Assembly: GCA_003148945.1 (NCBI GenBank)
Contig: QGGY01000005.1
Location: forward strand, 213,141 to 277,140
Length of the DNA: 64,000 nt
Source of the DNA: Murimonas intestini
GTDB taxonomy: Bacteria; Bacillota; Clostridia; Lachnospirales; Lachnospiraceae
Direction of reading: 5' to 3'
Shown: piece after piece, positions 17,088 through 25,537 of the stretch
Numbering within the stretch: position 1 is the stretch's first letter
Layout: each line of letters opens with the position of its first letter
Position numbers and translations under genes: made by a program
Notes under the pieces: model-generated
The model's database searches: none
What the model was told of the DNA's origin: nothing
The model's input: only the letters and a program-made list of their open reading frames with translations

Positions 17088-18649
17088 TGATATTTATTAC
17101 TGTGGGGTCACGGAGCTTTCAATTTAATAGATTGCTAAAGGCAGTAGATTCTGCTATAGAAAATGGTGAGATTATAGATAATATATTTGCACAAATAGGT
17201 TCCAGCACATATAAAGTTAAGCATTATAAAACGGTTGATTTTCTTAATCGTGAAGAATTCAATAAAAAGCTAAAAGAATGTGATATTGTTTTAACTCATG
17301 GTGGAACTGGTGTCATCGTAAATGCTGCCAAAATGGGAAAGCGGATAGTTGCTATTCCGAGATTGGAAAAGTATGATGAGGCTGTAGATAATCATCAACT
17401 ACAGCTTATTGAGGCATTTGAAAAGCTAGGTATAGTTACGGGGTGTTATGACTGCAGCAAGATTGGAGAAGCAATTACAGCTGAAAAGAAAAAAATTATT
17501 AAGCCATATGTCTCTAATACGAATATAATTTTAGATTCCATAGATGAAATGATAGTATCTGGATGTTGCAATAGTATAAAGGAAAATAGCGGGAAACTAA
17601 GAATTTTAATGTGTGGCTCAGATAGAAGAGAAAAGGGAGGTATGAATAGCGTTATTGACCAGCTATTAAATCACAGTTGGGGACATAGATATCAGTTTTC
17701 ATACTTAGCAACCCATGTTTCAGGGAGTCCTGTTAAGAAGATAGTATTTTTTGCTAAAGCATATTTAAAACTGCACGAGCTTATTCACAAAGATACTTTT
17801 GATATAATTCATATTCATATGTCATATAAGGGAAGTTTTTATCGAAAGTTTTACGTGACAAAACTCTGTAAAAAATATAACAAGAAAGTTATCATTCATC
17901 TTCATGGATCTGAATTTATCGATTTTTTTAATAGTAGCGGAATGAAAAGAAAAGCTCAGATAAAGGAGTTGTTTACAATTGCTGATTCGATAATTGTATT
18001 GGGTGAAGATTGGAAAAAATTTATTTGTTCACTCGCGCCGAAAGCAAACGTGGAGGTAATCAATAATGCGATTGCTTTACCTGATATTGCTGAAAAAACA
18101 ATAGGAAAACGTAGAACCTTACTATTTTTGGGTGCGTTAATTAAGCGTAAGGGAGTTTGTGATTTGCTCAAAGCAATAAAAAACATTACTGAAGAAGGAA
18201 TTATTAATTTTCAACTTTTGATTGCCGGTGCTGGCGAAGAGGAAACTAAACTAAAGGATTTTGTACGAATTAATAAACTAGAAGACCAAGTAAAATTCCT
18301 TGGATGGATTACGAAAGCACAAAAGCCTGAAATCTTAAAGAGTTCTGATGTACTGGTACTTCCTTCCTATAATGAAGGCCTTCCAATTGCCATATTGGAG
18401 GCTATGTCTTATGGCCTTCCAATAATAAGCACAAAAGTGGGCTGCATAGCTGAAGCAGTGATTGATAATGGCTTTTTGATCGATCCGGGAAATGTTGAAT
18501 TGCTAACAGATTATTTGAAACTGCTTATTGCAGACGATAACCTATTGCTTGAAATGTCCTATTGTTCACGTTATCTAGCAGAAACTAAGTTCTCAGAAAA
18601 AATATTCTATGAAAAAATCGAAAGATTATACCGTAAATTGGGAGAGTAA
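17087..18649 (+). CDS. Fusion: Alg13/PssE-like domain + GT4 glycosyltransferase
   Basis: Two glycosyltransferase modules in one 520-residue chain. Residues 1-160 are the Alg13/PssE/CpsG-like catalytic partner of the preceding Alg14 protein: MIFITVGSRSFQFNRLL, then LTHGGTGVIVNAAKMGKRIVAIPR and DNHQLQLIEAF. Residues from about 175 form a complete GT4 enzyme: KLRILMCGSDRREKGGMNSV, HLHGSEF, LFLGALIKRKGVCDLLKAI and the E-x7-E motif EGLPIAILEAMSYGLP. The two modules are normally separate genes, so sugars 2 and 3 may be added by one polypeptide. The fusion is continuous, with no frameshift visible. Linkages are unknown. Confidence 0.85.
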   Translation: MIFITVGSRSFQFNRLLKAVDSAIENGEIIDNIFAQIGSSTYKVKHYKTVDFLNREEFNKKLKECDIVLTHGGTGVIVNAAKMGKRIVAIPRLEKYDEAVDNHQLQLIEAFEKLGIVTGCYDCSKIGEAITAEKKKIIKPYVSNTNIILDSIDEMIVSGCCNSIKENSGKLRILMCGSDRREKGGMNSVIDQLLNHSWGHRYQFSYLATHVSGSPVKKIVFFAKAYLKLHELIHKDTFDIIHIHMSYKGSFYRKFYVTKLCKKYNKKVIIHLHGSEFIDFFNSSGMKRKAQIKELFTIADSIIVLGEDWKKFICSLAPKANVEVINNAIALPDIAEKTIGKRRTLLFLGALIKRKGVCDLLKAIKNITEEGIINFQLLIAGAGEEETKLKDFVRINKLEDQVKFLGWITKAQKPEILKSSDVLVLPSYNEGLPIAILEAMSYGLPIISTKVGCIAEAVIDNGFLIDPGNVELLTDYLKLLIADDNLLLEMSYCSRYLAETKFSEKIFYEKIERLYRKLGE

Positions 18650-18789
18650 ATATATACTGTAAAAGAATAAAATAAAAAGGCTTTTTAGGGGGGGATAACG
18701 ATAGATAAATTCTAAAAGTATGGTTCACCGATAGAGAATATCGAGATTTGAAAAGATAAAATAGATAAAGAGTATGCAATTTTACTAAA

Positions 18790-19023
18790 AAAGGAAATAG
18801 AGTCACAATTAGTGGTGTGAGAATACTATTACATAATACCAGTACGAAGTAGTAACTTGGATATAGTAGAGTCGAAAAAGTTTTATTAGGTAATGATGTT
18901 TTCATTGGAGAGGATTCAATTATTTTTTCTGGAATTGTAATAGTTATAATATTGTAGCAGGTGTTCCGACAAAACAATTGGTATCTGCTAAGAGTCTGTC
19001 AGAAAAAATTAAGTACTATTAAA
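18790..19023 (+). pseudogene. Remnant of a left-handed beta-helix acetyltransferase
   Basis: The 18650-19155 gap has no intact gene. Pieces in shifting frames read GNRVTISG-VRILLHNTSTK, VLLGNDVFIGEDSIIFSGI and VAGVPTKQLVSAKSLSEKIKYY, the C-terminal pattern of hexapeptide (LbH) acyltransferases (GNDVFIG, AGVPAK). Stops and frameshifts interrupt them, and the N-terminal part is not recognisable. A degraded O- or N-acetyltransferase of the left module. Confidence 0.65.
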
Positions 19024-19155
19024 AGAATCTCTAAAATATTTTACTCATTAGGCTAAGAAAGAACTTAAGTAAAAAGATAAAATGAACAAAAATTAGTCGG
19101 GTGTATTGGCTTTGAACGATAAATTGTTACTTTGAGGTTTGAGGAAGAGATAATA

Positions 19156-20046
19156 ATGAATAATAAATTGGTATCTGTTATAATAACAACTTACAAAAGA
19201 CCTATCTCTGTGTTAAGAAGAGCAGTTGAAAGTGTTGTTAACCAGACATATAAAAATATTGAAATAATCGTTGTAAATGATTATCCCGAAGATAAAAAGA
19301 ATGCAGAAAAAATCAAGGAGTTATTGTCAAAATACCACAAGAGATTAATATTATATTTAGAGCCAGACCATAATTCTGGAGCCTGTGCAGCTAGAAACCT
19401 AGGCCTCTCAAGGGCGAAGGGCACATATATCTCGTTTCTTGATGACGATGACTATTGGCTAGAAAGAAAGATAGAGGTTCAATTAACAGGATTTGAATCA
19501 GAGAACATTGGTGTTGTTTATACTCCATTTTATTTAAAATATAAAAATAAACAAAAGATTGTTAAGACTGATGCGATTGACGGCAGGCTCACAGAGTCTC
19601 TTCTGTATAGAAACACAATGTGTATATTTCCGCTTATGAGGACAGATCTTGTCCGTCAGGTAGGTGGATTTGACGTGAAGCTAACAGCAAGCCAGGAACA
19701 TGATTTATTGTTACGATTATCTGAAAATAGCGATTTTAAATTTATTGACGAGCTAGTTGCTGTGTACGATATTTCAGACATTTCAATTTCTATGAATATC
19801 CCCAAAAAAATTGAAGCATTTGAAATGTTTCTGCTAAAACATAAAAAATTGTACGATATGTACCCTGATGCAGCCCATTATCAATTAATTAGGATGGTCA
19901 ACAATATGAATAATGCGGGGCTATACAAATACGCTTTTTCAATTTGGAAAAAGGCTCTTCAAATAAAGCCTTTTGCAGTCCAAAATATTACACAACCATT
20001 AAAAGGGATTTTAAAAAGAATAACAGGAAGGAGAGCTTTTCACTGA
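19156..20046 (+). CDS. Family 2 glycosyltransferase
   Basis: GT-A fold glycosyltransferase of 296 residues. The start is ATG 19156 after GAGGAAG; an upstream TTG is in frame. N-terminal VSVIITTYKRPISVLRRAVESVVNQTY is the GT2 signature. YLEPDHNSGACAARNLGLSRAKGTYISFLDDDDYW carries the DxD metal site (about 95-100). QEHDLLLRLSENSDFK is the acceptor or base region. Sugar and linkage cannot be assigned. Member of the left module. Confidence 0.87.
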   Translation: MNNKLVSVIITTYKRPISVLRRAVESVVNQTYKNIEIIVVNDYPEDKKNAEKIKELLSKYHKRLILYLEPDHNSGACAARNLGLSRAKGTYISFLDDDDYWLERKIEVQLTGFESENIGVVYTPFYLKYKNKQKIVKTDAIDGRLTESLLYRNTMCIFPLMRTDLVRQVGGFDVKLTASQEHDLLLRLSENSDFKFIDELVAVYDISDISISMNIPKKIEAFEMFLLKHKKLYDMYPDAAHYQLIRMVNNMNNAGLYKYAFSIWKKALQIKPFAVQNITQPLKGILKRITGRRAFH

Positions 20047-20075
20047 AGACATGAGATGCGACAGCTAAAGCTTAT

Positions 20076-21233
20076 ATGTTTAAAATGAAAAAAAAAATTG
20101 CTTTTTTCACACCTACGGTTTATGCAATAGGTGGTGAGTCACGGGTTGTTACAATAATAGCTAATGAATTGCATAAATACTATGATATAACGATTTTTAC
20201 ACGGGAGAAGAAAATTTTAAATAGCATATATGGACTAAATGATGACATTAAAGTAGTATCTTATTACCCTTACTCTAAGTTACCAATCGCATCTTCTATA
20301 CGATATATATATAGAAAAACAAAATTGACTTTTTTAGAGGATAATATATGGTTATTGAATTATGCTTATTACTCAAAGACCGCCGTTAGGAAAATGAAAA
20401 AGCTTGTTATAGGTTCATTCAATGCTATTATTGCAGTTTCAGGTGATATGTCTATTTTGCTTGGAAAATGCAAGTTGAAAGAATTAATTACAATTGGTTG
20501 GGAACATAGTTCGTATGAGGCTTATTTCCAGACTCCTCATAGATACCTTTGGAAAAGGGAAGCTATCTTTCGCAAAGCAATGGAAGGTTTATCACATTGT
20601 ATTGTGCTAAATGAAGACATCGCCGAAAAGTACAAAAAGAATATTGGTGTTACAAGTGACTATATCTATAACCCGAGAAGTTTTGTTAGTTATGAAAAAT
20701 CAAAACTGATAAACAAACAATTTGTTGCATTTGGAAACTTTGTCGAAGCAAAAGGATTTGATTTGCTTATAGAATCGTTTAATATCTTTTCAAAAATTAA
20801 TCAAGAATGGAGATTAGTAATTGCAGGCGATGGCCCAGATTTTTTGAAAATTAAAGAAAAAGTTACTGGTTACAATCTCCAAGATAGAATTGTTTTTCCA
20901 GGATATTTGCAAGATGTGCAATCTCTGTTAATAGAATCATCTGTTTACCTGCTTTCTTCAAGATGGGAAGGTTTTCCTATGTGCGTAACAGAGGCTTATG
21001 AAGTGGGATTACCGATTATCTGTTATGATATTCCAGCAATTATACCTTTAACTCGAAATCATGAGGGAATTATTATAGAAAAATTTAATACGGAACATTT
21101 TGCTTTTGCAATGCTCATGCTGGCAGAAGATTTTAAAATGAGGGCTGAAATGGCTGAAAATGCTAAAAAAATGGCAGAATCTATTTCTATTGAGAACATC
21201 ATATCGAGATGGTTGGAATTAATAGAGAAATAA
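20076..21233 (+). CDS. Family 4 glycosyltransferase
   Basis: GT-B retaining glycosyltransferase of 385 residues. The N-terminal donor-fold half starts KKIAFFTPTVYAIGGESRVVTIIANEL. The C-terminal half shows FVAFGNFVEAKGFDLLIESFNIF, LVIAGDGPD, IVFPGYLQD and an E-x7-E-like motif SSRWEGFPMCVTEAYEVGLPII. No strong ribosome site precedes ATG 20076; the fourth codon is also ATG. It adds a later sugar of the left-module repeat unit. Confidence 0.85.
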   Translation: MFKMKKKIAFFTPTVYAIGGESRVVTIIANELHKYYDITIFTREKKILNSIYGLNDDIKVVSYYPYSKLPIASSIRYIYRKTKLTFLEDNIWLLNYAYYSKTAVRKMKKLVIGSFNAIIAVSGDMSILLGKCKLKELITIGWEHSSYEAYFQTPHRYLWKREAIFRKAMEGLSHCIVLNEDIAEKYKKNIGVTSDYIYNPRSFVSYEKSKLINKQFVAFGNFVEAKGFDLLIESFNIFSKINQEWRLVIAGDGPDFLKIKEKVTGYNLQDRIVFPGYLQDVQSLLIESSVYLLSSRWEGFPMCVTEAYEVGLPIICYDIPAIIPLTRNHEGIIIEKFNTEHFAFAMLMLAEDFKMRAEMAENAKKMAESISIENIISRWLELIEK

Positions 21234-21246
21234 ATCACTGAGTGGG

Positions 21247-22449
21247 GTGAATAATTTGAAGATAAAATTAAGTCATATAAGGGATACTGTTTATTTACAA
21301 TTTATAGTATTATCGTTTTTTTCATTTCTCATACCGGTATACATATGTGATACAAATAGACATAATCTATTGTTTGCTGTTGCAGAAATACCTGTGCTTA
21401 TTCTCTTGTTTTTAAATATAGTAAAGAAAAAAAAAAGAGATCGATTATATTTAATAGTGCTAATACTGTATTTTGCCGTATTTATGTATTATGATGTTGT
21501 TTATTTAAGGTGTTATTGGGCGCTTTTTTATAAAACTTTGTCTTTTCTGCTATTATGGGACTTTGTCTCAAAGGACTATGATGGGCTAAAAGATAAAAAT
21601 GGATTTTATGCAGAGTTAACAGATACGATATTGAGTGTGTTTTGTTTTACTGTTATTCTAAGTTTAATAGCAAATGTGATGGGGGTGGATTCTATTTTTT
21701 TAGATTTAAACGGATTCCATATTAGAAGAACAGGAAGTGGAGTTTTTATAGATGAGAGACTTACATGGGTATTTATGCATAAAAGTACTTATGGATTACT
21801 GCTTGTACTTGCATTAACTCTTTTAATTAAACGAAAAACTTTTCATTTTCGTAAATTTTGGATTTGCATCTATTTTGTTGCAGCAATTAGAATTAATTCC
21901 ATGGTATCAATGGTTTGCATGTGTGGTGTTCTTTTTGCCTACTATGTAGAAGCCAGAGCTATTAATCGTAAAACTTTGATTAAGATGGTTTTTGCCTTTT
22001 TTACAGGGCTATTTCTTGCGTGTATTATTTACTATATTGTTGCTATAGGTCGAAATATATCAAGTTTGGGAGACCGAGCCTATATTTGGGCAATTTATGC
22101 AGATTCTTTAGCTAAATATCCAAATGGTATGGGAAAGGACTTTTTTACAACATCTTTTTGGCTAGCTGCCAGTGGAAGATATATCAATAATTTTCATAAT
22201 GTAATTTTAAATGAGTTAATACATTATTCTGTACCGGTTGGAGTTCTATTTACATTATTAGTTTTATATTATCCAATAAGATTTATCAAGTCAAGTCCAT
22301 CTAAGATAAAGAATATTATTTTATTGGTTGTCATTAGTTTGCCAATGCTTTTTGATCAGGCAATAAATGATTTGATTTTTCCGATTTTTTTAATAATGCT
22401 AAAGCTTTGCTTCAGCACGGAAAATGAAATTCAAAAGATATTGCTATAA
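21247..22449 (+). CDS. wzy: Wzy-type polysaccharide polymerase (left module)
   Basis: Polytopic protein of about 400 residues with 10-12 predicted spans and a larger extracytoplasmic loop near the C-terminal third (SLGDRAYIWAIYADSLAKYPNGMGKDF...INNFHNVILNELIHYS). That arrangement, with Arg and His in the loop, matches O-antigen/capsule polymerases. The initiation codon is GTG 21247 or TTG 21256. Position between GTs and the flippase supports the call; sequence identity in this family is always low. Confidence 0.72.
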   Translation: MNNLKIKLSHIRDTVYLQFIVLSFFSFLIPVYICDTNRHNLLFAVAEIPVLILLFLNIVKKKKRDRLYLIVLILYFAVFMYYDVVYLRCYWALFYKTLSFLLLWDFVSKDYDGLKDKNGFYAELTDTILSVFCFTVILSLIANVMGVDSIFLDLNGFHIRRTGSGVFIDERLTWVFMHKSTYGLLLVLALTLLIKRKTFHFRKFWICIYFVAAIRINSMVSMVCMCGVLFAYYVEARAINRKTLIKMVFAFFTGLFLACIIYYIVAIGRNISSLGDRAYIWAIYADSLAKYPNGMGKDFFTTSFWLAASGRYINNFHNVILNELIHYSVPVGVLFTLLVLYYPIRFIKSSPSKIKNIILLVVISLPMLFDQAINDLIFPIFLIMLKLCFSTENEIQKILL

Positions 22450-22605
22450 ATATAGTAATTGAGTGAATAAAGAAGAAAGATATAATATAGGAATAATCCC
22501 GATATTTAAAAGTACAAAATTTTCAATTTAAGACAATTATGTTATATAGAAAAAATAATGAAGAAAGAACTGGGGGAAAAGTGGAGTTGATATATAAATA
22601 TAAAA

Positions 22606-24105
22606 ATGAACGAATTGCTTTTATCATTCTCTTGTGTTACTGCCAGAACCGGGACAAGCGTGATGAATGACAATAAATTTTTAAAGCATTTTACAATTAT
22701 AGGTACAGGAACGGCACTTAATCTTTTACTTGGTTTATTTACCACTCCTCTGATTACACGACTTGTTGACCCTATAGAATACGGACAGTTTTCTATATTC
22801 ACAATGTATTCAAGTATTGCAGTTATGGTCTTATGCATGGGTCTAGACCAGGCTGTTGTCAGATTCTATTACGAAAGAGAGAGCCTTGGATATAAACGAG
22901 CTTTATTATTTAGATGCATAAATCCTCCTATTATTGTAAGTTTTCTAGTCACTATAATTATTGCAATATGTGCATATAACCATTTTATAAACTTTGAATT
23001 CTCTGTTCCAATTATGATAATGTTGTGCTTTTATTCTCTGACAGAACTTGTCTATCGTTTCAGTCTTTTAGTTGTTCGGCTAGAGTATAGAAGTAAATTG
23101 TATTCCGTTTTGAGCATAATAAAGAAATTAACATACGTATGCATCACCCTTTTCCTTCTTATGGTAATTGGTGGCGATGATTTGCTTATACTCACCTCTA
23201 GTACATTTATTGCATCATTCGTTTGTATGATTGTTAGTATAATTGCACAAGCACAAATGTGGAATATATTTCAAAACCGTGATACTGAGTGTACTATAGA
23301 TTATAAAATACTTTTAAAATACGCATATCCGTATGTCATTACAATGGGAATCACAACCCTGTTTCAAGCAATTGATAAAATAGCATTAAATTTATATTGT
23401 ACATATACAGAAGTTGGAATCTATTCTTCTACAATGACATTAGTGCATATTTTTGCAATTATTCAAACCACATTTAATACATTATGGTCGCCGATGGCAG
23501 TTAAGCATTACACGAAGTATCCTAAAGATAAAAAGTTCTATCAAAAAGGAAATCAGATAATAACCGTTGTTATGTTCTTTATAGGAATATCACTTATTCT
23601 GGTGAAAGACGTTTTTGCGATTTTATTAGGAGAAAAATACAGAGAAGCTGCGTATATTTTACCGTTCCTAATTTTCAATCCAATTATGTATACAATTTCA
23701 GAGACTACAGTTACAGGTTTAGTGTTTAAAAAGAAAAGCAGGGTACATATTATTGTCGCTGTTGGAGCATGTATTACAAATATTATTGGGAACAATTTAT
23801 TGGTACCCAAATTAGGAAGTCAAGGAGCGGCTATATCAACGGGTATAGCATACATAATATTCTTTTCATTAAGAACATTTCTTTCAAATAAATATTTTTA
23901 TATTGATTTCAATCTTAAAAAGTTTTATTTACTGACGGCAGTAGTGAGTTTGTATGCCCTTTATAATACATTTGTTAAATTTAATATTGGCTCTGTTATT
24001 GGATATATCATATGTGTATCACTACTATTAGTCCTATACAGAGACATAATTTATTGGGGAACTGGTTATTTACGCGAAAATTACAAAATTTTTTTTGGAA
24101 AATAA
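22606..24105 (+). CDS. wzx: Wzx-type repeat-unit flippase (left module)
   Basis: 499-residue, about 14-span MOP-superfamily exporter (polysaccharide_synt family). FTIIGTGTALNLLLGLFTTPLITRLVDPIEYGQFSIF (about residues 29-65) is the typical N-terminal signature. A second-half repeat has PYVITMGITTLFQAIDKIALNLYCTYTEVGIYSS. It flips undecaprenyl-linked repeat units. The true start may be the ATG at 22663 (MNDNKFLKHF), which begins nearer the usual family start. Last intact gene of the left module. Confidence 0.85.
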   Translation: MNELLLSFSCVTARTGTSVMNDNKFLKHFTIIGTGTALNLLLGLFTTPLITRLVDPIEYGQFSIFTMYSSIAVMVLCMGLDQAVVRFYYERESLGYKRALLFRCINPPIIVSFLVTIIIAICAYNHFINFEFSVPIMIMLCFYSLTELVYRFSLLVVRLEYRSKLYSVLSIIKKLTYVCITLFLLMVIGGDDLLILTSSTFIASFVCMIVSIIAQAQMWNIFQNRDTECTIDYKILLKYAYPYVITMGITTLFQAIDKIALNLYCTYTEVGIYSSTMTLVHIFAIIQTTFNTLWSPMAVKHYTKYPKDKKFYQKGNQIITVVMFFIGISLILVKDVFAILLGEKYREAAYILPFLIFNPIMYTISETTVTGLVFKKKSRVHIIVAVGACITNIIGNNLLVPKLGSQGAAISTGIAYIIFFSLRTFLSNKYFYIDFNLKKFYLLTAVVSLYALYNTFVKFNIGSVIGYIICVSLLLVLYRDIIYWGTGYLRENYKIFFGK

Positions 24106-24600
24106 ACAATAAAGAATCTAAAGCTTATTTCTTCATTCCAATTTTACTTGCGGTTAACATCATAATCAACGAAGAGATATATTGGTTGCATGTTGGAAAG
24201 TGGCTATTTACAGGCATACCGTTTTTCATTGGGCAACTTCTTCGGCAGATATACTGGATTGATTAAAAACAAGATAAACTCAGCTATTTGCTGAATATTA
24301 CGGTGCAGAGGAGCCGCCAGTCCAGTGTGCCCCCGGAATAATCACTATTTGCTTTGGGTTAGTAATAGTTGGGATTACACTGACAATCATTGAGCATAAT
24401 GCATTAGGGAATTTTATTGTGCATTTACGGTATTACTTACCATTGGAGTTTTCCTATTTGGGATATTAGAAAGCACTTATAGCGATAGAAAATTTCTATG
24501 GGGTAACATGAATTTATATTGGAGACTCAATCATAGCGGTGTTTATATGAATATTCCTTTTTTAGCGCAGGATTTCAAGAAGGGAATGCACGACTATATC
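24106..24600 (+). pseudogene. Possible acyltransferase-3 remnant
   Basis: Downstream of wzx, short frames read YWLHVGKWLFTGIPFFIGQLL, ITICFGLVIVGITLTIIEHNALGNF and NMNLYWRLNHSGVYMNIPFL, separated by stops and shifts. The first piece resembles the membrane-segment pattern of family 3 acyltransferases (FTGIPFFLLGY). The match is weak. The rest of the gap to 24898 shows no gene and is where the two convergent modules meet. Confidence 0.35.
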
Positions 24601-24898
24601 GTGGAAATACATTCTAGAGGTTGATAATTAGTAAACACGACATAATCTACCATAGTGCTATTTGATGCTGATTGCCATAAAATTAGGATAGTTGGAGCAG
24701 GATGCTCTCGGTTTTAATTATGAATAGTAAAAGTTGCAGAGAACCAATTCTATACAGGCGGAATTTCCGCCTACACGCACTGAATATTTTTGTGCGCCCC
24801 CGGACAAAGGGGACACGGAAGCTGGATTATTCACGCACTGCCTGACACCACTGTGTTTTCTGTCCAGAGAAATCTCTTACTTATTATAAGGTGGATGC

Positions 24899-25225
24899 TT
24901 ATTCCCCAATCATAGCGATAGCATAAGTATAATCACCATCGTGCGCTATTGATATCTGTACATTATATCCGTCAATTTTTACATAAGGTGCCCTGTTGCC
25001 ATCTGATAAAATTTTAAAATCCAGTACAGAGAACTTTCCATGAAATGCTTTAACCAGCGCTTATCTTGCTGCAAATCGCCCAGCAAGAAATTCAAACTGT
25101 CTCTTTCCTGGATAGCTATTATATTCTAGCAGTTCATTCGCTGAAAGAATCTTTTTGGCCAGTGAATCTTTATTTTTCTTAAATCTCGATATTACTGTGA
25201 GATCACACCCAATGCCGATAATCAT
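24899..25225 (-). pseudogene. acpS: Holo-ACP synthase (AcpS) with in-frame stop at codon 55
   Basis: Read on the minus strand from ATG 25225: MIIGIGCDLTVISRF, KKILSANELLEYNSYPG, QFEFLAGRFAAR, stop TAA (25061-25063), ALVKAFHGKFSVLDFKIL, ISIAHDGDYTYAIAMIGE, stop. This is AcpS from end to end in one frame (108 codons). The family has Glu at the stop position (GRFAAKEALVKA), so a single GAA-to-TAA change explains it. AcpS attaches phosphopantetheine to acyl carrier proteins, and one is encoded immediately upstream. A chromosomal AcpS could substitute. Confidence 0.8.
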
Positions 25226-25281
25226 CTATTCATTCATCCTTGAAACAAGGCTTTCAAGCCTTATTTATTAAACCAATAGAC

Positions 25282-25533
25282 TCAAACACCGCCATTTACC
25301 TTTTTTTCAATAATGTCGATAAATTCACCTACATTTTTGGTTTCAAGTATTTCTTCTGTAGTAAACGTAATATTAAACTTCAATTCTATATCTGAGACTA
25401 AATTAATATGTATCAGAGAATCCCAATCCTCAATATCTGCTGATGTCATTTCATCAAAAATCACTAGCTCTTCATCATCAAAAAGATTTCTAAATATTTC
25501 CTGTAAGTCCTTTACAATTTCTTCTCTGTTCAT
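25282..25533 (-). CDS. Acyl carrier protein
   Basis: 83-residue acidic four-helix carrier. The phosphopantetheine attachment serine is in DWDSLIHINL (Ser about 39), with the classic helix 2 pattern and a C-terminal EILETKNVGEFIDIIEKK. GAGGAGG lies before ATG 25533. It follows FkbH by 4 nt and precedes the broken AcpS. Together FkbH and ACP would make and hold a glyceryl (or related) thioester for transfer to the polysaccharide. Not a fatty-acid-synthesis ACP by context. Confidence 0.9.
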   Translation of the reverse strand: MNREEIVKDLQEIFRNLFDDEELVIFDEMTSADIEDWDSLIHINLVSDIELKFNITFTTEEILETKNVGEFIDIIEKKVNGGV

Positions 25534-25537
25534 GCTC

